Below, one piece after another: positions 38,047 through 45,974 of a stretch of 47,929 bases of DNA (the stretch's first letter is position 1; each line of letters begins with the position of its first letter). The translations under genes were made by a program, and so were the position numbers. The notes under the pieces were generated by a model. That model was not told the DNA's origin, did no database searches, and saw only the letters and a list, made by a program, of their open reading frames with translations. The stretch comes from Mycobacterium szulgai (lineage in GTDB: Bacteria > Actinomycetota > Actinomycetes > Mycobacteriales > Mycobacteriaceae), in contig NZ_LQPW01000062.1 of NCBI RefSeq assembly GCF_002116635.1, positions 1-47,929 of the forward strand. Direction: 5' to 3'.

Positions 38047-38531
38047 AACGCGGTGCGGCCGTGTTGATCGCGGTCGTGGTAATGGTGCTGTCCATCGGCG
38101 CCGGGGTCGGCGCGTGGCTGCTGGTGCGCGAGCCGGGTCCGCAACGACCCGAAATCAGCGCCTACTCGCATGGCCACCTGACCCGCGTCGGGCCGTACAT
38201 GTATTGCAACGTGCTCAACCTCGACGACTGCCAGACACCGCAGACACAGGGCGCACTGCCGGTAACCGAACGCTATCCGGTCCAGCTGTCGGTACCCGAG
38301 GCGATTTCGCGCGCGCCCTGGCGGTTGCTGCAGGTGTATGAAGACCCGACCAACACGACCACCACACTGTTTCGGCCGAACAGCCGGCTGGCGGTCACCA
38401 TTCCCACCGTCGACCCGCACCGCGGCCGGTTGACCGGCATTGTCGTGCAATTGCTGACGCTTGTGGTCGACCCTGCCGGTGAGCTACGCGAAGCACCGCA
38501 CGCGGAATGGTCTGTACGCCTGACGTATTGA
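38043..38531 (+). CDS. Exported DUF2771 protein (Rv0875c-like)
   Basis: This 162-residue protein has one N-terminal membrane helix or signal (V-L-I-A-V-V-V-M-V-L-S-I-G-A-G-V, about 6-21) and a ~135-residue outer domain containing Y-M-Y-C-N-V-L-N-L-D-D-C, whose two Cys could form a disulfide. Length is that of Rv0875c. The GTG start overlaps the MFS stop by 4 bp. The stop codon lies in the first of two identical 17-bp units, so the bases just past the end repeat the last codons. Confidence 0.87.
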   Translation: MKRGAAVLIAVVVMVLSIGAGVGAWLLVREPGPQRPEISAYSHGHLTRVGPYMYCNVLNLDDCQTPQTQGALPVTERYPVQLSVPEAISRAPWRLLQVYEDPTNTTTTLFRPNSRLAVTIPTVDPHRGRLTGIVVQLLTLVVDPAGELREAPHAEWSVRLTY

Positions 38532-38550
38532 GTCGCCTGACGTATTGAGT
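38517..38550 (+). repeat. 17-bp perfect tandem duplication spanning the DUF2771 stop codon
   Basis: The unit cgcctgacgtattgagt occurs at 38517-38533 and again at 38534-38550, followed by a third start cgcctg. The stop TGA of the upstream gene is at 38529-38531 in the first copy. The second copy is non-coding. A recent slipped-strand or unequal duplication is likely because the copies are identical. Confidence 0.9.
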
Positions 38551-38560
38551 CGCCTGTGAC

Positions 38561-38640
38561 TTCGAGTGTGCCTCCTGGGCGGGCAGATCGCGCAGATCCC
38601 GCCATGAATGCACACCCGAATCACCTGATGCACACTCGAT
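38561..38640. repeat. Imperfect long inverted repeat at a convergent gene junction (copy A)
   Basis: Left arm ttcgagtgtgc at 38561-38571 pairs with gcacactcga at 38630-38639 (10 bp perfect) and also nearly with gcacacccgaa at 38610-38620. Inside lies a second stem, ggcggg at 38578-38583 against cccgcc at 38598-38603. The element lies between the convergent DUF2771 and hydroquinone-reductase-like genes, the place for a bidirectional terminator. A related element lies at 43555-43653. Confidence 0.6.
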
Positions 38641-38646
38641 TACCTA

Positions 38647-39651
38647 CTACGCCCCGTGACCGGCCGGCACCCGCTCACCTTCGACCGGCGGCCCCGGCGG
38701 CGTGCCGTCTCCGAAAGGCCTGCCCGCCAGAGCTTCTCGGCCATGCGGCGCCAACCAGCCGGACAAGTCCGGCCCCTTGGGCACGATGCGGGTGGGGTTG
38801 ATGTCAGCGTGCACGATGTAGTAGTGCTGCTTGATCTGCACGAAATCGACGGTGTCGCCAAAACCCGGCGTTTGGAACAGGTCTCGCGCGTAGGCCCACA
38901 ACACCGGCAGCTCGGAAAGCTTGGACCGATTGCATTTGAAGTGCCCGTGATACACCGGGTCGAAACGCGCCAGCGTGGTGAACAGGCGCACATCGGCTTC
39001 AGTGATGGTGTCGCCCACCAGATATCGCTGCGTCGCCAGCCGATCGCTGACCCAATCCAGCGCCGTGAACAGCCGGTCGTAGCCGGCCTCGTAGGCCTCC
39101 TGTGAACCGGCAAACCCACACCGGTACACGCCATTGTTGATCTCGGTGTAGATCCGCGTGCTCACCTCGTCGATCTCGTCCCGCAGCCGTTCGGGGTATA
39201 GCTGTGGCGCGCCGTCGCGATGGTATGCCGTCCACTCGGTGGAGAAGTCCAGCGTCATCTGGGCGAAGTCGTTGGTGACCACGGCGCCGGTCGGCACGTC
39301 GACGATCGCCGGAACGGTGATGCCTTTGGGGTAATCCGGGAACCGTTTGAAGTAGGCGTCCTGCAGGCGAGGGATCTTCAGCACCGGGTCCAGACCGTCC
39401 GGATCGAGATCGAAGGTCCAACTGCGCTCATCGTGGGTGGGCCCGCAAAACCCAATGGAGAGAACATCTTCCAGGCCCAGCAGCCGTCGCACGATGATGG
39501 TGCGGTTAGCCCATGGGCATGCCCGGGCGACAACGAGCCGATAGCGACCCGGCTCTACCGGGTAACCATCACGCCCGTCGGCGGTGATGCGAGTGGTGAT
39601 GTAGTTGGTGTCGCGGTTGAATTCGCCGGTCCCGGCGACGTAGGAACCCAT
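38647..39651 (-). CDS. Xi-class glutathione-transferase fold / glutathionyl-hydroquinone-reductase-like protein
   Basis: This 334-residue protein starts M-G-S-Y-V-A-G-T-G-E-F. The N-terminal thioredoxin-like domain has the catalytic Cys in A-R-A-C-P-W-A-N-R-T, as in YqjG/Xi-class enzymes, then F-D-L-D-P-D-G-L-D-P and N-D-F-A-Q-M. The helical domain has Y-R-C-G-F-A-G-S-Q-E-A-Y and L-V-G-D-T-I-T-E-A-D-V-R-L-F-T-T-L-A-R-F-D. These enzymes reduce thiol-hydroquinone adducts. Mycobacteria make mycothiol rather than glutathione, so the native thiol is probably mycothiol (inference). No equivalent sits at this place in the M. tuberculosis order. The start ATG 39651 lies 162 bp from the divergent PE_PGRS start. 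Confidence 0.87.
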   Translation of the reverse strand: MGSYVAGTGEFNRDTNYITTRITADGRDGYPVEPGRYRLVVARACPWANRTIIVRRLLGLEDVLSIGFCGPTHDERSWTFDLDPDGLDPVLKIPRLQDAYFKRFPDYPKGITVPAIVDVPTGAVVTNDFAQMTLDFSTEWTAYHRDGAPQLYPERLRDEIDEVSTRIYTEINNGVYRCGFAGSQEAYEAGYDRLFTALDWVSDRLATQRYLVGDTITEADVRLFTTLARFDPVYHGHFKCNRSKLSELPVLWAYARDLFQTPGFGDTVDFVQIKQHYYIVHADINPTRIVPKGPDLSGWLAPHGREALAGRPFGDGTPPGPPVEGERVPAGHGA

Positions 39652-39813
39652 ACCGACAATATTGCCCGCACACCCCACTGCGAGCCGACCATCTGGGACG
39701 AATCCAGTTTTACGAACAATCGATTGATTCCCCCGACCAAGCATAGAGTTTCTGCCGACTGAGTCGGGTCGGTCGGGCAGCAGGGCTGCCGTGAAATGAA
39801 TAGAGGCCACACG

Positions 39814-42800
39814 TTGTCGTTCGTCAGCACTTCGCCGGAAGCAATCGTTCGCGCGGCCTCTCAGCTCGCGGGTATCGGGTCGACCATTGATGCGGCCAAT
39901 TCAGCGGCGGCCTCGACAACGAACCTGTTGGCTGCCGCCGGCGACGAAGTGTCGGCGGCCATCGCCTCGCTGTTCGGCCAGCACGGCGCCGAATACCAAG
40001 CGCTCGGAACACAGATGACGAGCTGGCACCTCCAATTCGTCGAGACCCTGAACAACACCGGGTTGATGTTCGCCGGCGCCGAGGCCGGAAACGCCCGGTG
40101 GCTGGGCGCCGCCGCGGCCGACACCGCTCCCCTAGCCAGGCTGGAGGCCGCCCTCACCAATGCGCCCGAGATGTTGCTCATCGAGCCGGTCGATGCCGCC
40201 GGTCAGGCCTGGCTCACCAGTCCACTGGGCTCCATCGTCAACCCAGTGCTGAACATGCCGTTCACCGCCCTGACCGGTCGTGCACTGGTCGGCAACGGCG
40301 CGGCCGGTGCGGCCGGCGTCAACGGCGGCAATGGCGGCAACGCCGGTTGGCTCTACGGCCACGGCGGCGCCGGCGCCGCCGCCACGGCCACCACGGCCGC
40401 CGGTCGCGGTGGCGACGCCGGCCTGTTCGGCGACGGCGGCGCAGGCGGTGCGGCGCTCCCTAACTCCGGCGGCAACGGCGGGGCCGGCGGCAACGGCGGC
40501 CTCTACTTCGGCGACGGCGGGGCCGGAGCACCTGGCGCGGCATCCCTCAACCCCCTGATCCCCGGCGGTAATGGCGGCCCCGGCGGCAACGCCGGGTGGT
40601 ACGGCAAAGGCGGCATGGGCGGGGCCGGCGGACTTGGCGCTCCAGGCCTGGCAGGCGGGACGGGCGGCGTCGGCGGCAACGGCGGAGCCGGCGGTATGGG
40701 CGGCACGCTCTGGGGCAACGGCGGCGACGGCGGCGTAGGCGGGGCCGGCGGGCATGGCGGCCATGGCAGCAACGGCAGCGACGGCGCGGCGGGCAACTTC
40801 GGCACCGGTAACGGCACCGGCGGCAACGGCACCAACGGCACCGACGGTGGGGCTGGCGGGGCGGGCGGAACCGGCGGCAATGCAGGCGCGGCCAGAGGCC
40901 TGGGCGATGCCGGCATCAACGGCAGCGGCGGCGCGGGCGGGGCCGGCGGCAACGCCGGGTTACCCGGTGACGGCGGAGTCGGCGCGGCAGGCACCGCCTT
41001 ACACATCGACGGCGCGGCCGGTGGCAACGGGGGCAACCCAGGAGCCGTCGGCGCCGGTGGCCTCGGCGGCAACGCGGGCGTCGGCGGAAGCGGCGGCACC
41101 ATCGGCGCGACCGGCCTCAGTGGCGCCGTCGTGACCAGTGGCGGTCACGGCGGCGACGGGGGCGCCGGATTCAGCGCCCTCACCCCGGGCGCATTGGGCG
41201 GCAGCGGCGGCAACGGCGGCGCGGGCGGCTCGGTCGGAAACGGCGGCGCCGGTGGTGCCGGCGGCAATGGAGGTAACGCCAGCACCGCAGGCGCGGCCGG
41301 CGGGGACGGCGGCCATGGCGGCAACGGCGGTAATGCGGGCGTCCACGGCCTGGCCGCCGGCGATTCCGGCAGCGGCGGCAATGGCGGCAACGGGGGCAAG
41401 GGCACCTTGAGCGTCAATTCGGGTGCCGGTGGTGCGGGCGGCCATGGCGGCAATGCCGGCGCCGTCGGAAACGGCGGTACCCAGGCGGGCACCGTCGGCA
41501 ATGCCGGCAGCGGCGGCGACGGCGGGAACGGCTCTACCGCCGCAGGAATCACCGCACCCGGCGGCCGCGGCGGCGACGGCGGCGACGCCGGAAGCATCGG
41601 CACTGGTGGCCACGGCGGCCGGGGCGGCGACGGCGGCACCGGCTCCACGACCGGGCCACCGGCCGACGGCGGCGATGGCGGCCACGGCGGCAACGGCAGC
41701 ACCGGCGGCGTGGGCGGCGCCGGCGGCAACGGCGGCAACGGCAATGGCGGCGGCAACGGTGGGGCCGGCGGCGACGGCGGCAACGCCTCCGGCGGCACCG
41801 CCGGCAGCGGCGGCAACGGTGGCAACGGCGGCGGCAACAATCAGCTCGGCGACAAGAGCGGCGGCAACGGCGGAGCCGGTGGGAACGCCGGGACTATCGG
41901 CGCTGCCGCTGACGGCGGCAACGGCGGCAGTGGCGGCAAAGGCGCCACGACGGGAGCCGGCGGGACCGGCGGCAACGGCGGCAACGCCACCTCCGCGCTG
42001 GGGCACGCCGGCAACGGCGGCAACGGCGGGGCCGGCGGGTCAGGCGGCGACGGCGGCGACGGCGGGAACACCGGCACCATCGGCACCCCGGCTACCGCCG
42101 GCGACGGCGGCAACGGTGGAGACGGGCTCGGCAGCGGCGCCGGCGGCAACGGCGGGCACGGCGGGAACGCCGCCAACGGCGGCATCGCCGGCAAAGGTGG
42201 CAATGGTGGCGCCGGCGGCTCCTTCGGCGGTAATGGGGGCAACGGCGGTGACGGAGGAAACGGTGCCTCCCACGGTGACGGCGGAAACGGCGGTGACGGT
42301 GGCAGCGGTTCGCAGGGTTTCAACAACGGGGTCGGCGGGGCCGGCGGTGCCGGCGGTAACGCCGGGACCAACGGCAACGGCGGCGCCGGCGGCGCCGGCG
42401 GCAAGGGTTTGATCGGCGCGGCGGCCCAAAACCCACAGCCACTACCCGCGTCAACAAATACACCCGCAGCGACCGGCCAACCCGGCATCGATGGTGCCGG
42501 TCCCAACGGTGAGGGGGGTAGCGGCGGACCGGGCGCTATGGGTACCAGCGCCCAGCCCGGCGGCGAAGGCGGCAGCGGAGGCAGCGGTCAAATCTTGCAG
42601 ACTTCCGACGGCGGCAAGGGCGGCTCCGGTGGCGATGGCGGGGACACAAACGGTTCGGTCGCCGCGGCCGGCGGCAAAGGCGGTGGCGGCGGCAGCGGCC
42701 ACTTCAGCGGTACCGGCGGCAATGGCGGTAAGGGCGGAACCGGTGGCAGCGGCGGCGGCACCGGTGGCGACGGCGGCACGGGCGGACTCGGCGGCATCAC

Positions 42801-43536
42801 CGGCAACGGCGGCAATGGCGGTGACGGCGGGACGGGCGGCGTCGGCGGCGGCGCTGGCGGCAACGGCGGCAACGCGCCGGGCAGCGCGGCGACCGGTGGA
42901 AAGGGCGGCACCGGCGGCTTTGGCGGTGGATCCGGCGGTCACGGCGGCTCCGGCTTGACGGGCGGCGTCGGCGGCCAGGGCGGCGCGGGCACGACCGGTA
43001 GTGACGGGGCCGCCGGCGGCAGCGGCGGCGCCGGTGGCGCCGGCGGGACCGTGTCCGGCAACGGCGGCGCAGGCGGCGCGGGCGGCGCCGGCGGTGCCGG
43101 TGGCGCCGGAGCTAACGGCGGTCATGGCGGCACCGGCGGCGATGGCCGCGTCAACGGCGTATCAGGCAACGGCGGCGTCGGTGGCACCGGCGGAATCGGC
43201 GGCGCAGGCGGAGCGGGCGGCACCGGCGGCACCGGCGGGACTGCGACGAACGGCACCGGCGGAAGAGGTGGTGCCGGTGGGAACGCGGGCGCCGGCGCCA
43301 ACGGCGGGACCGGCGGTACCGGCGGTGACGGCGGCCGCGCTGACTTCGGCCTCCTGCCCGGTCAAGGCGGCGACGGCGGTAAAGGCGGTAGCGCCGGTGT
43401 CGGCGGCCACGGCGGCACGGGTGGACAGGGCGGCGGCAGCGTCACCGGCAACCCGGGGTTGTCGGGCCTCTCCGGTGTGGGCGGTGCAGACGGCCAGGAG
43501 GGCACGACGGGCACCAAGGGGTCGGTCGGCTCCTAA
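39814..43536 (+). CDS. PE_PGRS family protein, complete
   Basis: This ~1,240-residue protein has an N-terminal PE domain (about 1-93; [10 protein letters not shown]) and a linker [13 protein letters not shown] then [10 protein letters not shown], followed by about 1,070 residues of Gly-rich PGRS repeats. TTG 39814 is preferred as start because it gives the family L/M-S-F-V start and has agagg 7 nt upstream; ATG 39796 in frame adds six residues. The position of the family Y-x-x-x-D/E export motif is occupied by F-A-G-A-E. A 35-residue stretch without repeats, rich in Pro/Gln/Ala/Thr ([10 protein letters not shown], near 42430-42500), splits the PGRS region in two. It resembles the next PE_PGRS gene closely. 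Export is presumably via ESX-5. Confidence 0.93.
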   Translation: MSFVSTSPEAIVRAASQLAGIGSTIDAANSAAASTTNLLAAAGDEVSAAIASLFGQHGAEYQALGTQMTSWHLQFVETLNNTGLMFAGAEAGNARWLGAAAADTAPLARLEAALTNAPEMLLIEPVDAAGQAWLTSPLGSIVNPVLNMPFTALTGRALVGNGAAGAAGVNGGNGGNAGWLYGHGGAGAAATATTAAGRGGDAGLFGDGGAGGAALPNSGGNGGAGGNGGLYFGDGGAGAPGAASLNPLIPGGNGGPGGNAGWYGKGGMGGAGGLGAPGLAGGTGGVGGNGGAGGMGGTLWGNGGDGGVGGAGGHGGHGSNGSDGAAGNFGTGNGTGGNGTNGTDGGAGGAGGTGGNAGAARGLGDAGINGSGGAGGAGGNAGLPGDGGVGAAGTALHIDGAAGGNGGNPGAVGAGGLGGNAGVGGSGGTIGATGLSGAVVTSGGHGGDGGAGFSALTPGALGGSGGNGGAGGSVGNGGAGGAGGNGGNASTAGAAGGDGGHGGNGGNAGVHGLAAGDSGSGGNGGNGGKGTLSVNSGAGGAGGHGGNAGAVGNGGTQAGTVGNAGSGGDGGNGSTAAGITAPGGRGGDGGDAGSIGTGGHGGRGGDGGTGSTTGPPADGGDGGHGGNGSTGGVGGAGGNGGNGNGGGNGGAGGDGGNASGGTAGSGGNGGNGGGNNQLGDKSGGNGGAGGNAGTIGAAADGGNGGSGGKGATTGAGGTGGNGGNATSALGHAGNGGNGGAGGSGGDGGDGGNTGTIGTPATAGDGGNGGDGLGSGAGGNGGHGGNAANGGIAGKGGNGGAGGSFGGNGGNGGDGGNGASHGDGGNGGDGGSGSQGFNNGVGGAGGAGGNAGTNGNGGAGGAGGKGLIGAAAQNPQPLPASTNTPAATGQPGIDGAGPNGEGGSGGPGAMGTSAQPGGEGGSGGSGQILQTSDGGKGGSGGDGGDTNGSVAAAGGKGGGGGSGHFSGTGGNGGKGGTGGSGGGTGGDGGTGGLGGITGNGGNGGDGGTGGVGGGAGGNGGNAPGSAATGGKGGTGGFGGGSGGHGGSGLTGGVGGQGGAGTTGSDGAAGGSGGAGGAGGTVSGNGGAGGAGGAGGAGGAGANGGHGGTGGDGRVNGVSGNGGVGGTGGIGGAGGAGGTGGTGGTATNGTGGRGGAGGNAGAGANGGTGGTGGDGGRADFGLLPGQGGDGGKGGSAGVGGHGGTGGQGGGSVTGNPGLSGLSGVGGADGQEGTTGTKGSVGS

Positions 43537-43554
43537 CAGGTCTGGCCCTGATCG

Positions 43555-43653
43555 TTGAGTGTGCATCGTGGGCTTCGAGTGTGCGCGCTGGGCGGCAGAA
43601 TCGCAGCGACTGCGCCATACGCGCACACCCAAAGCCCTACGTGCACAGTCGAA
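43555..43653. repeat. Imperfect long inverted repeat at a convergent gene junction (copy B)
   Basis: The outer stem pairs the region 43555-43575 (ttgagtgtgca...gggctt) with 43632-43653 (aagccc...gtgcacagtcgaa). The inner stem pairs gtgtgcgc at 43579-43586 with gcgcacac at 43621-43628. The left side contains two copies of the gagtgtgc core, at 43557 and 43577. It lies between the PE_PGRS stop and the convergent fadE10 stop and shares the gagtgtgc...gcacac design with copy A at 38561. Confidence 0.6.
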
Positions 43654-43685
43654 TCAGGCGGCCACAACGACTTCAGCGCGCAGCC

Positions 43686-45647
43686 CTACAGCTTCGCCTG
43701 GCTCGACGACTCCTCGTCCAATACCGTCAGAAACCGTCGGGCCAGATTCTCCTCGGTGGACGGCGCCGGCTCCCATGGCGCGATCCACGGTCCGGTGCCC
43801 TCGGATGGATCGATGATGCCGCTCTCCAGCCAGGTGTAACGCCCGTCCAGCACATCGTTGGTCAACCGGACATCGTCGCTGTCAGTGTTGGTCCACAATG
43901 CATGGAACAGCGCCTCGACCCGCAAAGTTGCTTGCTGACAGAACAATTCGGCCAGCTCGTATGCCTGCTTGCCGACAGCGGGATCGGCGGCGCGCTGGGC
44001 CTCGGCCCGCACGCACGCCGCGGACATGGCGAACAGTTCGGCACCGATGTCGACGATCCGTCCCAAGAACCCCTGCTTTTGCTCCAGCTTGGCCTGCCAG
44101 CGCGCCATCCCGTAGAAGGTATTGCGAGCCAGCTTGCGGCTGGAGCGCTCGACGAATCGAAGGTGCGATGCCAGCGACCCGAACTCGCTATAAGCCGTCG
44201 GACGCTGCCCTTCACCAAATACCAGTTTCGGCAACCACTTTGCGTAAAAGCCGCTCGCACCCACGGCAGCCGCCGCCTTGTCCCGCAAGGCGGCGTCCGC
44301 CTTGGCGAGGTCGCCGGCAGCCGTCAGATGAGCGTCGACGGCCTCGCGCGCGATGAGCAGCCGCATGATCTCGCTGGATCCCTCGAAGATGCGGTTGATC
44401 CGCAGGTCGCGCAGCGACTGCTCGACGGGCGCCGCGCGCTCGCCGCGCGCTGCGAGTGACTCCGCCGTCTCATATCCTCGGCCGCCGCGGATTTGCATCA
44501 GGTCGTCGGCAATGATGCAGGCCACCTCGCTGGACCACAGTTTGGCCAACGCAGCCTCGATCCGGATGTCGTTGCGGCCTTCGTCGGCCATCTGTCCGGA
44601 CAACTCGACCACCGCATCAAGTGCATAGTTGGTCGCGGCCATGAATGCGATTTGGCGGGCGACGGCTTCGTGCTTGCCGATCGGCTTGCCCCACTGCACC
44701 CGCTCACACGACCATTCGCGCGCGATCTTCAGCGACCATTTCGCCGCCCCTGTCGCCATCGCCGGTAGCGCCAGCCGCCCCACGTTGAGCGTGGTGAGGG
44801 CGATCCGCAAACCGTCGCCTTCGCGGCCGATCAGGTTTTCCGCGGGGACCCGCACCCGGTGCATTCTCGTCACACCGTTCTCAATACCGCGCAGGCCCAT
44901 GAACTTGTTGCGCCGCTCCACGGTGATCCCGGGCGAATCTGCTTCCACCACGAATGCGCTGATGCCGCCGCGGTGCCCATCACTGCGGGGCACGCGGGCC
45001 ATCACCACCAACAGTTCGGCGACCACACCGTTGGTCGTCCACAGCTTCACGCCCTCGAGTTCATAGGCCTGACCGTCATCGACCGGTGTTGCCGTAGAAC
45101 CCAGCCGCGCCGGGTCTGATCCCACATCGGGTTCGGTGAGCAGAAATGCCGAAATGGCGCCAGCGGCGCAGCGCGGCAAGAACTTTCGCTTCTGCTCGGG
45201 GGTCCCCGCAAGCTTGAGCGGTTCGGGAACCCCGATCGACTGATGGGCCGACAACAACGCGCCAATACTGGGATGAATGGTCGACACCATCATCAGGGCA
45301 CGGTTGTAAGCAACCTGCGACATGTTCAGCCCGCCGTACTCCGACGGAATCTTCATCCCGAAGCAGCCCAGTTCCGCCAACCCCTTCACGTATTCATCGG
45401 GAATGGCGGCGTCGCGCTCGATGACGCTGCCGTCGACGGTGCTCAGAAACTCGCGCAGCTTGGCCAGAAACGCCGCCGTGCGCTCCTCCTCGGCGTCAGT
45501 TGGCCGGGGAAAGGGATGTATGAGGTCCAACGGGAAACGACCAAGGAATAGCTCCTTGGCGAATGATGGTTTATCCCAACCACTTTCGCGCGATTCCTCG
45601 GCAACGGCCCTCGCTTGCTCCTCGGTGACCTGCGTTTGCTGTGCCAT
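43686..45647 (-). CDS. fadE10: Acyl-CoA dehydrogenase FadE10
   Basis: This 653-residue protein is about 250 residues longer than a classic acyl-CoA dehydrogenase, like the ACAD9/VLCAD-type group, and matches M. tuberculosis FadE10. Domains in order: N-terminal helices (about 40-165), a beta domain with A-F-L-L-T-E-P-D-V-G-S-D and W-T-T-N-G-V, an FAD helical domain with W-G-K-P-I-G-K-H, R-G-G-R-G-Y-E-T and R-I-F-E-G-S-S-E-I, and an extra C-terminal helical domain (about 470-653). It oxidises acyl-CoA (or a related CoA ester) with FAD. The start 45647 has aaggag 6 nt upstream. It lies between two closely related PE_PGRS genes. Confidence 0.95.
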   Translation of the reverse strand: MAQQTQVTEEQARAVAEESRESGWDKPSFAKELFLGRFPLDLIHPFPRPTDAEEERTAAFLAKLREFLSTVDGSVIERDAAIPDEYVKGLAELGCFGMKIPSEYGGLNMSQVAYNRALMMVSTIHPSIGALLSAHQSIGVPEPLKLAGTPEQKRKFLPRCAAGAISAFLLTEPDVGSDPARLGSTATPVDDGQAYELEGVKLWTTNGVVAELLVVMARVPRSDGHRGGISAFVVEADSPGITVERRNKFMGLRGIENGVTRMHRVRVPAENLIGREGDGLRIALTTLNVGRLALPAMATGAAKWSLKIAREWSCERVQWGKPIGKHEAVARQIAFMAATNYALDAVVELSGQMADEGRNDIRIEAALAKLWSSEVACIIADDLMQIRGGRGYETAESLAARGERAAPVEQSLRDLRINRIFEGSSEIMRLLIAREAVDAHLTAAGDLAKADAALRDKAAAAVGASGFYAKWLPKLVFGEGQRPTAYSEFGSLASHLRFVERSSRKLARNTFYGMARWQAKLEQKQGFLGRIVDIGAELFAMSAACVRAEAQRAADPAVGKQAYELAELFCQQATLRVEALFHALWTNTDSDDVRLTNDVLDGRYTWLESGIIDPSEGTGPWIAPWEPAPSTEENLARRFLTVLDEESSSQAKL

Positions 45648-45974
45648 CGCCGTCTCCTTGCTCACGATCACGTGTAAGGCCCGAGTACCCGGTTCCTTCC
45701 CGAATACTACGGCCCCACCGGCCTCCAGTGGCGGAAAAGCCAACGCCGGCAGATCACAACCGATCAGTCAGACCGCTGCGTCGCCGAATCCCCACCAGCA
45801 CAACACAAATGGGGTATCTACTGCCGTCACCGTGGACCCAGTCATCGGTTGTTTTCCGGATCGCCCGAACGCCGGATTTGTACGTCGGATAGCGGTACCC
45901 TCGTTTGGCGTCGAAATGGATCGACGAATGGTGTGGTCGGTGCGGCTGCCATGAATTGATAGCGAGGTGCGCAG
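45648..45974. other. 327-bp divergent intergenic region between fadE10 and PE_PGRS
   Basis: No gene is supported. Short open frames in both strands are incidental. The region should hold the fadE10 promoter and the PE_PGRS promoter; I see no convincing -10/-35 pair. It is less GC-rich than the surrounding coding DNA. Confidence 0.5.
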
